Part shown: positions 1 through 8,053 of the stretch, in pieces | How positions within the stretch are numbered: position 1 is the stretch's first letter | Layout: each line of letters opens with the position of its first letter | Assembly: GCA_947085765.1 (NCBI GenBank) | Contig: CAMTXZ010000149.1 | Span: forward strand, 1 to 27,900 | Direction of reading: 5' to 3' | Length of the DNA stretch: 27,900 nucleotides | From: JAKFXL01 sp947085765 | GTDB lineage: Bacteria > Pseudomonadota > Gammaproteobacteria > Tenderiales > Tenderiaceae | Notes under the pieces: generated by a model | The model's database searches: none | The model's input: the letters and a program-made list of their open reading frames with translations, nothing else | What the model was told of the DNA's origin: nothing | Position numbers and translations under genes: made by a program

Positions 1-756
1 ATTGTTGGTTACATGATCGCTGGCTGGCTATCGCGCGTGACCTATCAAGCGATGCGCAAGTCGGGCAGGATCGATCCTGTTTTCCATCAGCTGCCAGGCA
101 AGATTGTCCGTATCGTTGTCATCGTCTTTACCCTGATTGCGGTATTAAATCGCTTTGGGGTTGAAACCACCAGCCTGATCGCTGTGCTCGGTGCGGCAGG
201 TCTTGCTATCGGTCTGGCATTACAGGGGACGCTGAGCAATGTTGCTGCCGGGGTGATGATTCTATTCTTCCGTCCGTTTACAGTGGGCGATGCAATCAAG
301 ATCGATGGCGAGGTGTATATCGTCGACTCACTCGGATTTTTTCTCTGCAAGGCGCACTTGCCTGACGGGCCAAAGGTTATTTTGCCCAACTCAAAAATCT
401 GGGGCAATACCATCGTCAATCTGTCGGTAACCGACAAGGATATCCGCCGTATCGACGAGGCTTATGGCATTGCCTATGGTGACAACATCGATGCGGCCCT
501 GGCCATTCTCAATCAGATCGCTGCCAATGAGCCGCGCATTCTCACTGAGCCAGCGCCACTAATTAAAGTCGATAAACTGGGCGATAGCTCAGTCAATATT
601 CTTTTCCGTGTCTGGACGGCACGTGAAGATTGGTGGACTACCAAACTTGATCTGATTCAGCGCTGCAAAGAGGGGTTAGAAGCGGGCGGTTGCAGTATTC
701 CTTTTCCGCAGCGCGACGTACATCTCTATCAAACAAGCATCGAAGAAGAGAAATAG
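1..756 (+). CDS. mscS: MscS-family small-conductance mechanosensitive channel (5' end outside window)
   Basis: This is the C-terminal part of an inner-membrane channel that opens under membrane tension to release solutes during hypo-osmotic shock. The frame is open to the first base (I-V-G-Y precedes the first ATG at 13), so the gene probably begins upstream of the window. The pore helix TM3 with its alternating Gly/Ala pattern is visible (LIAVLGAAGLAIGLALQG, then TLSNVAAGVMILFFRPF). It is followed by the beta domain (GDAIKIDGEVYIVDSL, ILPNSKIWGNTIVNLS) and a cytoplasmic alpha/beta domain ending in PFPQRDVHLY, a typical MscS C-terminus. About 250 residues are present, against roughly 285 in E. 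coli MscS, so only the first transmembrane helices are missing. It converges on regA with an 11-base gap. Family assignment is firm; the symbol is by family, since paralogues such as YbdG or MscK-like proteins share this core. Confidence 0.9.
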   Translation: MVGYMIAGWLSRVTYQAMRKSGRIDPVFHQLPGKIVRIVVIVFTLIAVLNRFGVETTSLIAVLGAAGLAIGLALQGTLSNVAAGVMILFFRPFTVGDAIKIDGEVYIVDSLGFFLCKAHLPDGPKVILPNSKIWGNTIVNLSVTDKDIRRIDEAYGIAYGDNIDAALAILNQIAANEPRILTEPAPLIKVDKLGDSSVNILFRVWTAREDWWTTKLDLIQRCKEGLEAGGCSIPFPQRDVHLYQTSIEEEK

Positions 757-767
757 CTAACGGATAT

Positions 768-1328
768 CTATTTCGCCATCGGCTTGCGCTGCAATTTGCG
801 TTGCAGGGTGCGGCGGTGCATGCCCAGGGCGCGGGCGGTGGCGGAGATGTTGCTATCGTGTTCAGAGAGCACTTTTTGAATATGCTCCCACTCCAGCCGG
901 TTCACCGAGAGCGGCTGATTTGCCACGGCGACACTGGCATCGCCCTCTGCTTTATAAAAGGCCGCGACCACTTGATCGGCATCGGCGGGTTTGGCCAGGT
1001 AGTGTGTCGCACCGAGTTTTACCGCTTCGACTGCTGTGGTAATGCTGGCGTAACCGGTGAGTACAACAATTCGGGTATTGCTATCCAGTTTCATTAAATA
1101 TTTAACCAGTTCCAAACCTGATCTGCCGGGCATGTTCAGATCTACCGTTGCAAACTCCGGTGGGTTGTCACGGCTTAGTGCAATGGCGTCGTCAACATTG
1201 TGTGCACTCTTTACCGCAAAGCCGCGTTTGGCCAACGCCTTGCCCATCACACTGGCAAATATCTCATCATCATCTACCAGCAACAGACTGGGCAGCTCGA
1301 CACTCAACCCATTGGCAACTGTTTTCAT
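768..1328 (-). CDS. regA: RegA/PrrA/ActR-family redox response regulator
   Basis: This 186-residue protein is the DNA-binding output half of a RegB/RegA-type redox two-component system. The receiver domain has the acidic pocket DDD at 19-21, the phospho-acceptor Asp63 (TVDLNMPG), Thr91 (VLTGYAS) and Lys113 (LAKPAD). A short linker leads to a Fis-type helix-turn-helix at the C-terminus (NISATARALGMHRRTLQRKLQRK), the hallmark of the RegA/PrrA/ActR group; these proteins are short and lack the AAA+ domain of NtrC types. The start lies 2 bases after the regB stop, with GGAG in the end of regB as ribosome-binding site, so the two are an operon and probably translationally coupled. In related bacteria this regulator controls respiration, carbon and nitrogen fixation or sulfur oxidation genes; the regulon here cannot be read from this window. 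Confidence 0.93.
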   Translation of the reverse strand: MKTVANGLSVELPSLLLVDDDEIFASVMGKALAKRGFAVKSAHNVDDAIALSRDNPPEFATVDLNMPGRSGLELVKYLMKLDSNTRIVVLTGYASITTAVEAVKLGATHYLAKPADADQVVAAFYKAEGDASVAVANQPLSVNRLEWEHIQKVLSEHDSNISATARALGMHRRTLQRKLQRKPMAK

Positions 1329-1330
1329 AT

Positions 1331-2608
1331 TTAAATCTCCAGCGCGGTTAACGGCAGGATCAGTCGCGCCTGGGCGCCGCGCGGTGACCGGTTACTCAAT
1401 TCAAGTGTGCCGTTGTAGCGACTCATAACACCACGTGCCAGATAAAGCCCGAGGCCATAACCGTCAGCTTTGGTGGTAAAAAACGGCGTGCCAATAGCAC
1501 CTAACACTGTTTCATGCAGACCTGGACCTTGATCATGCACGTCCATAATCAGCTGTTGTTTATCCCAATGCGCTACAACCTCAACGTGATCCAGCGAGGC
1601 ATCTGCCGCATTATTAAGAATGTTGGTGATAGCTTGGGTCAGGGTCTTGTCGGCGAGAATATGGGGCACTGGTGTCGTGCCTTGCAGCTCCAGCGTCACC
1701 TGCGCCTGTGGGCGAATTGTCTGCCATTGCTTCACTACTTGGTGCAGATAGGTATCGATCGCAACACTGCCACCACCCTCCCCGCGCGCCTGACCAGTGC
1801 TGGCTGAAATATCGGAAATAATCGCCTTACAACGTTCCAGCTGGCTACGGAATATCTCTGCCTTTTCGATCACATCGGGATCATCGGCATGATCATATTT
1901 CAGCTCATTGGCCAGCACCGCCATCGTCGCCAGTGGTGTACCCAGTTCATGCGCGGCACCCGTCGCCAGAGTTCCCAAGGCCACCAGATGTTCATCATGC
2001 AGGGCCTTCTCGCGCGCCTTGGCCAGCGCCTGATCACGCTCACGCAGACTGTTGGACATTCGCACCATAAAAAACACTACCAGTCCGGCGCTCAACAAAA
2101 AGCTGAACCACATGCCTAATACATGCAAACCGAACTCACTCTCGTGCTGCATGGAGTGCAGCTGCGGCTGTGCTAATGGCATGTAATAAAACATCAGGAT
2201 GGTGTAACAGGCCACCGTGAGCAGCGCCATGAACCAGGTATATTTTTTAGGCAGGATAGAAGCGGTGATTAACAGTGGCACCATAAACAACGATACAAAG
2301 GGGTTGGTGTAACCCCCGGCAAAAAAGAGCAGCAGCGCCAGGACCAATGTATCCAGCGCCAACTGCAAGGCAAACTCGGGTGCATAGATCTGACGTGCAT
2401 ATTTGAGCCGTAGCCAGGTGATGATATTGATTGCCGCATGCAGACCGATCACCAGCACCATCGGCAGCAGCGGAAAACTCATCTGTAACCATTGGCTCGC
2501 CAACAGCAGCCCCAACAATTCACAGGCGATGGCGATGCTGCGCAGTAGCAGCAAACGTTTGAGATTGAGGGTTGTTGTGTTGTCCATTGAACCCGTTTGG
2601 ATTGACAT
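1331..2608 (-). CDS. regB: RegB/PrrB-family redox sensor histidine kinase
   Basis: This is a membrane histidine kinase that phosphorylates RegA according to redox state. The N-terminal half has about six hydrophobic segments. It contains the motif GGYTNPF (residues about 98-104 from this start), the conserved heptapeptide linked to quinone sensing in RegB. The H-box ALGTLATGAAHELGTPLA holds the phosphorylated His at about 220. A Cys follows in LERCKAII at about 260, at the place of the redox-active cysteine of Rhodobacter RegB as I recall it. N (NILNNAADAS), G1 (DQGPGL) and G2 (GYGLGLYLARG) boxes complete the kinase domain. The start is uncertain: ATG at 2608 is used here, ATG at 2587 or TTG at 2632 are possible, and none has a good Shine-Dalgarno. 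The stop is 2 bases from the regA start. Confidence 0.9.
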   Translation of the reverse strand: MSIQTGSMDNTTTLNLKRLLLLRSIAIACELLGLLLASQWLQMSFPLLPMVLVIGLHAAINIITWLRLKYARQIYAPEFALQLALDTLVLALLLFFAGGYTNPFVSLFMVPLLITASILPKKYTWFMALLTVACYTILMFYYMPLAQPQLHSMQHESEFGLHVLGMWFSFLLSAGLVVFFMVRMSNSLRERDQALAKAREKALHDEHLVALGTLATGAAHELGTPLATMAVLANELKYDHADDPDVIEKAEIFRSQLERCKAIISDISASTGQARGEGGGSVAIDTYLHQVVKQWQTIRPQAQVTLELQGTTPVPHILADKTLTQAITNILNNAADASLDHVEVVAHWDKQQLIMDVHDQGPGLHETVLGAIGTPFFTTKADGYGLGLYLARGVMSRYNGTLELSNRSPRGAQARLILPLTALEI

Positions 2609-2661
2609 TGATAGTCTGATGTTGCGCTGCAAGAGTAGCGCAGTTCCGCTCTACAAACAGC

Positions 2662-2676
2662 GTGACAAATTGTCGC
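2662..2676. promoter_or_regulatory. Candidate RegA-type operator upstream of regB
   Basis: The inverted repeat GTGACA-AAT-TGTCGC lies about 54 bases before the regB ATG at 2608. Its half-sites (GCGACA on the minus strand, GTGACA on the plus strand) resemble the GCG(A/G)C...G(T/N)CGC pattern described for RegA/PrrA binding. An autoregulatory site is an inference from pattern and position only. Confidence 0.35.
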
Positions 2677-2679
2677 ACT

Positions 2680-2693
2680 CGGGTAGCTACCCG
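2680..2693. repeat. 14-bp perfect palindrome between glmS and regB
   Basis: CGGGTAGCTACCCG reads the same on both strands and could form a 5-bp hairpin with an AGCT loop in RNA. It sits between the glmS stop (2751) and the candidate RegA operator. No T-run follows on the minus strand, so it is not a canonical intrinsic terminator. It may be a weak terminator for glmS or a protein-binding site. Confidence 0.35.
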
Positions 2694-2750
2694 GTGTTCA
2701 TCTCAGGGATCGAATAATCACCACAAGGTAGTAGTTCCAGGGCAGAAGTA

Positions 2751-4583
2751 TTACTCCACCGTCACCGACTTGGCCAGATTTCTGGGCTGATCGACATCAG
2801 TGCCCTTGAGCACAGCAACGTAATAGGAGAGCAGCTGCAGGGGGATGGTAAAGACGATTGGTGCAATGGGGTCGTCGGTGGCGGCGACCTTGATTACACG
2901 TACATTTGGCTCTGACTCGACACCCGACTTTTCATCGGCAAAGACGATCAGCTCACCGCCGCGGGCGCGCACCTCTTGCAGGTTGGATTTTAATTTTTCC
3001 AGTAGCACATTGTTTGGCGCAACGGAGATGACCGGCATGTCGGCGTCGATCAGTGCCAGTGGGCCATGTTTGAGTTCACCGGCGGGATAGGCCTCGGCGT
3101 GAATGTAGGAGATCTCTTTGAGTTTGAGCGCTCCTTCCATGGCGACAGGGTATTGCGCACCCCGGCCGAGGAAGAGGGCGTGCTCTTTATGGGCAAAAAA
3201 TTCAGCCAGCACCTCGATCTCTTTATCCAGCTCCAGCGCACTCTCGACGCGCGCAGGCAGGCTGCGCAGCTGTTTTACCAGATCTGTTTCGGTCTGTGGC
3301 GCCATGCCGTGACGCCGCCCAAGCACAATCACCAACAACATGAGCGCGGTGAGCTGGGTAGTGAAGGCCTTGGTGGAGGCGACACCGATCTCGGGACCGG
3401 CGCGGGTCATCAGGCAGAGATCGGTCTCGCGCACCATCGAACTTTCGGGCACGTTGCAGATGGCCATGGAGGGGCCAAAACCGAGCCGTTTGGCTTCGTG
3501 CAGTGCGGCGAGTGTATCGGCGGTCTCACCCGATTGTGAGATGGCGATCACCAGGGAATTTTTACGCGCGATCGGGTTGCGATAACGAAACTCGCTGGCG
3601 ACCTCCACCGAACAGGGGATGCGGGCCAATGATTCAAACCAGTATCGGGCAACCGAACCGGCATGAAAACTGGTGCCGCAGGCGATGATGTGCACGCCTT
3701 GAACGCCATCAAAAATCTTACTGGCGCCGGGACCAAACGCCTCTTCCAGGACGCGGTCACCGCTGAGGCGACCTTCAAGCGTATCGGCGATGGCGCGTGG
3801 CTGTTCGAATATCTCCTTGAGCATGTAGTGACGATACTGGCCACGCTCAACGGCGTCGGCGCTCAGCTCGCTCACTGTCAACGGCCGCTCGACCACTTTA
3901 CCCTCGGCGTCATAAATGGTCAGGCTATCTTTACGGATATCGGCGACATCGCCATCCTGCAGGAAGATGAAGCGTTGTGTCACCGGCAGCAGTGCCGCCA
4001 CATCTGATGCGATGAAGTGTTCACCGATACCAACACCGATCACCAGCGGGCTGCCACGACGGGTGGCGACAATGCGACCCTGATCCTGAGTGGTGATGAC
4101 ACCAAGCGCATACGCGCCATGCAGATCATTGACGGTCGCTTTAACGGCAGCAAGCAGATCCTTGCCTTGATCGAGATAGTGATAGACCTGATGCACCACC
4201 ACTTCGGTGTCGGTCTCGGAGGTGAACTCATAGCCCTGCTCACGCTGCTGGGCACGCAGTGCCTCATGGTTTTCAATAATGCCGTTATGCACCACCGCCA
4301 CGGTTTTGCGACAGATGTGTGGGTGGGCATTGGCCTGCGAAGGTTTACCGTGGGTGGCCCAGCGGGTGTGGGCGATGCCGGTAAAACCGCGGATCGGATT
4401 GGCCTCAATGGCGTTGGCCAGCTCATTCACCTTGCCAACGGTGCGAACGCGATCGATGGCGCCAGCGGCGTCGATGATCGCAACACCGGCGGAGTCATAG
4501 CCGCGATACTCGAGACGCCGCAATCCTTCAACCAGAATCGGCACTACATCACGTTCGGCTACAGCTGCGATAATTCCACACAT
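2751..4583 (-). CDS. glmS: Glutamine-fructose-6-phosphate aminotransferase (isomerizing)
   Basis: GlmS makes glucosamine-6-phosphate from fructose-6-phosphate and glutamine, the entry step to peptidoglycan and LPS amino sugars. The length of 610 residues matches E. coli (609). The N-terminal glutaminase domain starts MCGIIA, so Cys2 becomes the catalytic N-terminal nucleophile after Met removal, followed by the RRLEYRGYDSAG signature. Two SIS sugar-isomerase domains follow (GTSFHAGS and SQSGETADTL in the first; LGRGAQYPVAMEGALKLKE in the second). The C-terminus is LAKSVTVE with the conserved Lys605. Sixteen bases separate it from glmU upstream, on the same strand, so the two UDP-GlcNAc genes probably share a transcript. 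GGAG precedes the ATG by about 10 bases. No truncation or oddity is seen. Confidence 0.98.
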   Translation of the reverse strand: MCGIIAAVAERDVVPILVEGLRRLEYRGYDSAGVAIIDAAGAIDRVRTVGKVNELANAIEANPIRGFTGIAHTRWATHGKPSQANAHPHICRKTVAVVHNGIIENHEALRAQQREQGYEFTSETDTEVVVHQVYHYLDQGKDLLAAVKATVNDLHGAYALGVITTQDQGRIVATRRGSPLVIGVGIGEHFIASDVAALLPVTQRFIFLQDGDVADIRKDSLTIYDAEGKVVERPLTVSELSADAVERGQYRHYMLKEIFEQPRAIADTLEGRLSGDRVLEEAFGPGASKIFDGVQGVHIIACGTSFHAGSVARYWFESLARIPCSVEVASEFRYRNPIARKNSLVIAISQSGETADTLAALHEAKRLGFGPSMAICNVPESSMVRETDLCLMTRAGPEIGVASTKAFTTQLTALMLLVIVLGRRHGMAPQTETDLVKQLRSLPARVESALELDKEIEVLAEFFAHKEHALFLGRGAQYPVAMEGALKLKEISYIHAEAYPAGELKHGPLALIDADMPVISVAPNNVLLEKLKSNLQEVRARGGELIVFADEKSGVESEPNVRVIKVAATDDPIAPIVFTIPLQLLSYYVAVLKGTDVDQPRNLAKSVTVE

Positions 4584-4599
4584 CGTTTTGAATCTCCGC

Positions 4600-5961
4600 C
4601 TACTTTTTCTTAACCGGCCGCTTCCAGCCAGTGATGGTCTGTTGTTTGCTGCGACTCAGCGCCAGCACCTGCGGTTCAACATCCTTGGTGATGGTCGAGC
4701 CTGCGCCGATGGTAACCCCGTCGCCTATTTTGATTGGCGCGATCAGTTGTGTATCTGAGCCAACAAAGACATTATCGCCAATCTCTGTCAGATATTTATT
4801 GGCGCCATCGTAGTTACAGGTGATGGTGCCCGCACCGATGTTAACGTTCTGGCCAACCTTGGCGTCACCCACATAACTGAGATGGTTGACCTTGGAGCCT
4901 CTGCCGATCTCAGCCTTTTTGATCTCAACAAAGTTACCGATGTGTGTCTCTTCAGCCAGTATGGTTTCTGGCCGCAAACGGGCAAAAGGGCCGACACGGC
5001 TGCCACTGCCAACCACTGCCTCATCAATGATGCTGTTGGCAAGGATGGTGACACCATCAGCAATGGTGCTGTTGCTGATCATGCAGTTGGGACCGATGTT
5101 GACGTTGCTGCCAAGTGTGACCTTACCCGCCAGGATCACATTAACGTCGATCACCACGTCACGGCCACACTCGATAGTGCCACGGATGTCGAGTCGCGCC
5201 GGATCACGCAGCGTGACACCTGCATCCATCAAGCGGTTGGCCTGCAACTGCTGGTAATGGCGTTCGAGCGTTGCCAACTGCCGTTTATTGTTAACCCCGA
5301 GCACTTCATTTTCATCTACTGGTGATGCGGTGTGAATGGTCAAACCATCTTGCACCGCCATGGCAATGATATCGGTAAGGTAGTACTCACCTTGTACGTT
5401 ATTGTTATCGAGACGTTCAAGCCAGCTGGCCAGGCTGTCGCGCGATGCCGTCAGAATTCCGGTGTTGACCTCATCCACACAGCGCTCTGCTACGTTGGCA
5501 TCTTTATGTTCAACAATCCGCACTACGGCATGGTTAGTGTCGCGCATGATTCGGCCATAGCCTGTCGGATCTGCAAGCTTCACCGTCAACAATCCCAAAC
5601 CATCACTGGCCGCGATCTGTAAAAGTTGTTTGAGTGTCTGCACCGAGGTAAGTGGCACATCGCCATAGAGCACGAGTACCTGGCTAGCTGGTTTAATCCG
5701 GGCCATCGCCTGGTCAACCGCATGGCCAGTACCAAGTTGCTGCGCCTGTTTCACCCAAGTGACATTACGATGTGCAAGGGCGGTTGGCACCACCTCACCC
5801 CCATGGCCATAGACCACATGAATATCGTCAGCACCGAGTTGCTCGGCGGTATCGATCACATGTTCCAGCAGCGGCCTGTCAGCCAGTGTATGTAATACCT
5901 TGGGCAGCGCCGAACACATTCGTGTCCCCTGGCCGGCTGCGAGAATGATGACACTCAACAT
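4600..5961 (-). CDS. glmU: Bifunctional GlmU: GlcN-1-P acetyltransferase / GlcNAc-1-P uridylyltransferase
   Basis: GlmU acetylates glucosamine-1-phosphate and then transfers UMP to give UDP-GlcNAc, in the cytoplasm. The N-terminal nucleotidyltransferase domain shows the signature LAAGQGTRMCSALPKVLH (residues about 7-24, with Arg14 and Lys21) and YGDVPL near residue 100. From about residue 250 the protein is a left-handed beta helix of hexapeptide repeats (for example VGQNVNIGAGTITCNYDG). It includes KVNHLSYVGD, which carries the likely catalytic His of the acetyltransferase site. Length 453 is close to E. coli (456). It lies upstream of glmS and downstream of the atp terminator, so it probably has its own promoter in 5962-6073. 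The ribosome-binding site is weak. Confidence 0.97.
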   Translation of the reverse strand: MLSVIILAAGQGTRMCSALPKVLHTLADRPLLEHVIDTAEQLGADDIHVVYGHGGEVVPTALAHRNVTWVKQAQQLGTGHAVDQAMARIKPASQVLVLYGDVPLTSVQTLKQLLQIAASDGLGLLTVKLADPTGYGRIMRDTNHAVVRIVEHKDANVAERCVDEVNTGILTASRDSLASWLERLDNNNVQGEYYLTDIIAMAVQDGLTIHTASPVDENEVLGVNNKRQLATLERHYQQLQANRLMDAGVTLRDPARLDIRGTIECGRDVVIDVNVILAGKVTLGSNVNIGPNCMISNSTIADGVTILANSIIDEAVVGSGSRVGPFARLRPETILAEETHIGNFVEIKKAEIGRGSKVNHLSYVGDAKVGQNVNIGAGTITCNYDGANKYLTEIGDNVFVGSDTQLIAPIKIGDGVTIGAGSTITKDVEPQVLALSRSKQQTITGWKRPVKKK

Positions 5962-6014
5962 AGTTTTAGATCTGCCTGTCTGATCAAGTGTGATGAAGAT
6001 CGCTTAGTGTAACA

Positions 6015-6043
6015 ATTATTTGTGACCCCAGCGTTACTCACAA
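6015..6043 (-). promoter_or_regulatory. Candidate sigma70 promoter for glmU-glmS
   Basis: On the minus strand TTGTGA (6038-6043) is followed after exactly 17 bases by AATAAT (6015-6020), matching the -35 box in 4 of 6 and the -10 box in 5 of 6 positions. It lies about 55 bases before the glmU ATG and just past the atp terminator. A 7-bp inverted repeat (TTTGTGA 6019-6025, TCACAAA 6038-6044) is superimposed on the two boxes and could be a regulator site. Confidence 0.45.
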
Positions 6044-6073
6044 AGGGTGACAAGATGAGCAAAAAGATCAAAC

Positions 6074-6106
6074 AAAAAAGGGAAAGACCTTACGGTCTTC
6101 CCCTTT
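6074..6106 (-). terminator. Intrinsic terminator of the atp operon
   Basis: On the minus strand the arms 6094-6106 and 6077-6089 form a 13-bp stem with one G-U pair around the loop GTAA, followed by a run of six T (6074-6079). It begins about 27 bases beyond the atpC stop and separates the ATP synthase operon from glmU. Confidence 0.9.
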
Positions 6107-6132
6107 GGAAAGATTCAGCCTAATGGCCTCTC

Positions 6133-6552
6133 TTAACGTTTTTTGCGCAACTTCTGAATCGCCTGAAGCTGGGCAACCGCTTCAGCCAGTTCACGCTCAG
6201 CCTGGGCCAGATCAAAATTACTACCTTGATCTTTCAACAGCTGCTCGGCACGCTCTTTGGCCTGAATGGCTGACGCCTCATCCAGATCCTTGGCACGAAT
6301 AACGGTATCGGCCAGCACAGTAATGCAGTGCGGCTGAACCTCTAACATGCCACCAGAGACGTAATAAAACTCCTCGCTGCCATCGGGACGATCAACACGG
6401 ATTTCACCCGGTTTGAGCTTGGTCAACAGTGGGCTGTGGCGAGGCAGAATACCTAGCTCCCCCATCACACCTGACGCAGAAACCATGGTGGCGGTCCCCG
6501 AGAAGATCGCTGCCTCTGCGCTTACGATGTCGACGTGTATAGTCATTGCCAT
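6133..6552 (-). CDS. atpC: F1Fo ATP synthase epsilon subunit
   Basis: This is the central-stalk subunit that couples rotor and F1 and can inhibit ATP hydrolysis. The 139 residues have the usual two parts. The N-terminal beta sandwich carries ASGVMGELGILPRHSPLLTKLKPGEIRV and GGMLEVQP. The C-terminal alpha-helical hairpin (about 90-139) is rich in Ala, Glu and Gln and ends in KLRKKR. It is the last gene of the atp operon, 18 bases after atpD, with GGAGG just upstream of the start. A terminator follows directly. The alternative start at the second Met (residue 3) would change little. Confidence 0.96.
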   Translation of the reverse strand: MAMTIHVDIVSAEAAIFSGTATMVSASGVMGELGILPRHSPLLTKLKPGEIRVDRPDGSEEFYYVSGGMLEVQPHCITVLADTVIRAKDLDEASAIQAKERAEQLLKDQGSNFDLAQAERELAEAVAQLQAIQKLRKKR

Positions 6553-6570
6553 AAATCCTCCTAACAGAGA

Positions 6571-7959
6571 CTACTTCTTCTCAGCCATCTTCTTGGCTTT
6601 TTCAATCGCTTCGTCGATGGTACCAACCATATAAAATGCCTGCTCAGGCATATGGTCATATTCACCGGCAACGATGCCTTTAAAGCCACGGATGGTCTCT
6701 TTCAGAGAGACATATTTACCTGGTGCACCTGTAAACACTTCAGCAACAAAGAACGGCTGTGACAGGAAACGCTGGATCTTACGGGCACGCGAGACAGTCA
6801 GCTTATCAGCCTCTGACAACTCATCCATACCAAGGATCGCAATAATGTCCTTCAGCTCTTTATAACGCTGCAGCGTACCCTGTACTGAACGGGCAACATC
6901 ATAATGATCCTGACCGATAACTAGTGGGTCCAGCTGACGTGATGTAGAGTCCAGTGGATCAACCGCTGGGTAGATACCCAGTTCAGCGATCTGACGTGAC
7001 AGTACAACGGTGGCATCCAAGTGAGCAAAAGTGGTTGCTGGTGACGGGTCGGTCAAGTCATCCGCAGGTACGTATACCGCCTGGACTGAAGTGATAGAAC
7101 CGGTCTTGGTAGAGGTGATGCGCTCTTGCAATACACCCATCTCTTCCGCCAGTGTTGGCTGGTAACCTACCGCTGAAGGCATACGGCCCAACAGCGCAGA
7201 TACTTCTGTACCGGCCAGGGTGTAACGGTAGATGTTATCAACAAACATCAGTACATCACGGCCTTCGTCACGGAAGTACTCAGCCATGGTCAGACCGGTC
7301 AGCGCAACACGCAGACGATTTCCTGGCGGCTCGTTCATCTGGCCATAAACCAGTGATACCTTGTCGAGAACGCCACCTTCACTCATTTCGTGATAGAAGT
7401 CGTTACCTTCACGGGTACGCTCACCAACACCGGCAAATACAGAGTAACCACTGTGCTCAACGGCGATGTTACGGATCAGCTCCATCATGTTAACGGTCTT
7501 ACCAACACCGGCACCACCGAACAGACCCACCTTACCACCCTTGGCAAACGGGCAGACCAAGTCAATTACCTTGATGCCAGTCTCCAGCAGCTCGGTAGAT
7601 GCAGCCAGATCTTCGTAGGCCGGGGCCTTACGATGAATAACCCACCGAGTATCTTCACCGATTGGACCTTTTTCATCGATAGGGTTACCGAGAACGTCCA
7701 TGATGCGGCCCAGTGTCTTGGCACCAACAGGAACTGAAATTGCAGTCCCTGTATTAGTAACCTTGATACCGCGCTTGACACCATCAGTACCGCCCATGGC
7801 GATAGTACGTACAACACCACCACCCAGCTGTTGCTGAACTTCCAGTGTCAAACCCACTTCTTCGACCAGCAGGGCATCGTATATATTTGGCATCGCGTTG
7901 CTGGGGAACTCAACGTCCACAACAGCGCCGATGATCTGGATGATATTTCCTGAACTCAT
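6571..7959 (-). CDS. atpD: F1Fo ATP synthase beta subunit (catalytic)
   Basis: This is the catalytic subunit of F1, which makes ATP from ADP and Pi during gamma rotation. Visible motifs are Walker A GGAGVGKT (about residue 150), the catalytic Glu in VGERTREGND, Walker B (DVLMFVDNIYR) and the long conserved run around ALLGRMPSAVGYQPTLAEEM. The C-terminal lever reads DELSEAD where most homologues have DELSEED. Length 462 compares with 460 in E. coli. AGAGGAA stands about 7 bases before the ATG. The protein is nearly identical in pattern to gammaproteobacterial homologues, with no sign of damage. Confidence 0.98.
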   Translation of the reverse strand: MSSGNIIQIIGAVVDVEFPSNAMPNIYDALLVEEVGLTLEVQQQLGGGVVRTIAMGGTDGVKRGIKVTNTGTAISVPVGAKTLGRIMDVLGNPIDEKGPIGEDTRWVIHRKAPAYEDLAASTELLETGIKVIDLVCPFAKGGKVGLFGGAGVGKTVNMMELIRNIAVEHSGYSVFAGVGERTREGNDFYHEMSEGGVLDKVSLVYGQMNEPPGNRLRVALTGLTMAEYFRDEGRDVLMFVDNIYRYTLAGTEVSALLGRMPSAVGYQPTLAEEMGVLQERITSTKTGSITSVQAVYVPADDLTDPSPATTFAHLDATVVLSRQIAELGIYPAVDPLDSTSRQLDPLVIGQDHYDVARSVQGTLQRYKELKDIIAILGMDELSEADKLTVSRARKIQRFLSQPFFVAEVFTGAPGKYVSLKETIRGFKGIVAGEYDHMPEQAFYMVGTIDEAIEKAKKMAEKK

Positions 7960-7975
7960 GATTCAGTTCCTCTTA

Positions 7976-8023
7976 GCAATATAAAATTCGGGCAATATTA
8001 AATTCGGGCAGTATTAAATCTTT
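7976..8023. repeat. Three tandem copies of a 16-bp AT-rich unit between atpG and atpD
   Basis: Units at 7976-7991 (GCAATATAAAATTCGG), 7992-8007 (GCAATATTAAATTCGG) and 8008-8023 (GCAGTATTAAATCTTT) lie head to tail in the 94-base gap between atpG and atpD. The first two differ at one base; the third has diverged at its end. The gap is the longest inside the ATP synthase operon, the others being 2 to 72 bases. No stable hairpin is evident. It may have grown by slippage or act as an mRNA spacer or processing region. Confidence 0.75.
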
Positions 8024-8053
8024 TAAATCCCGTAACAGATCGGACTCGTGCAA

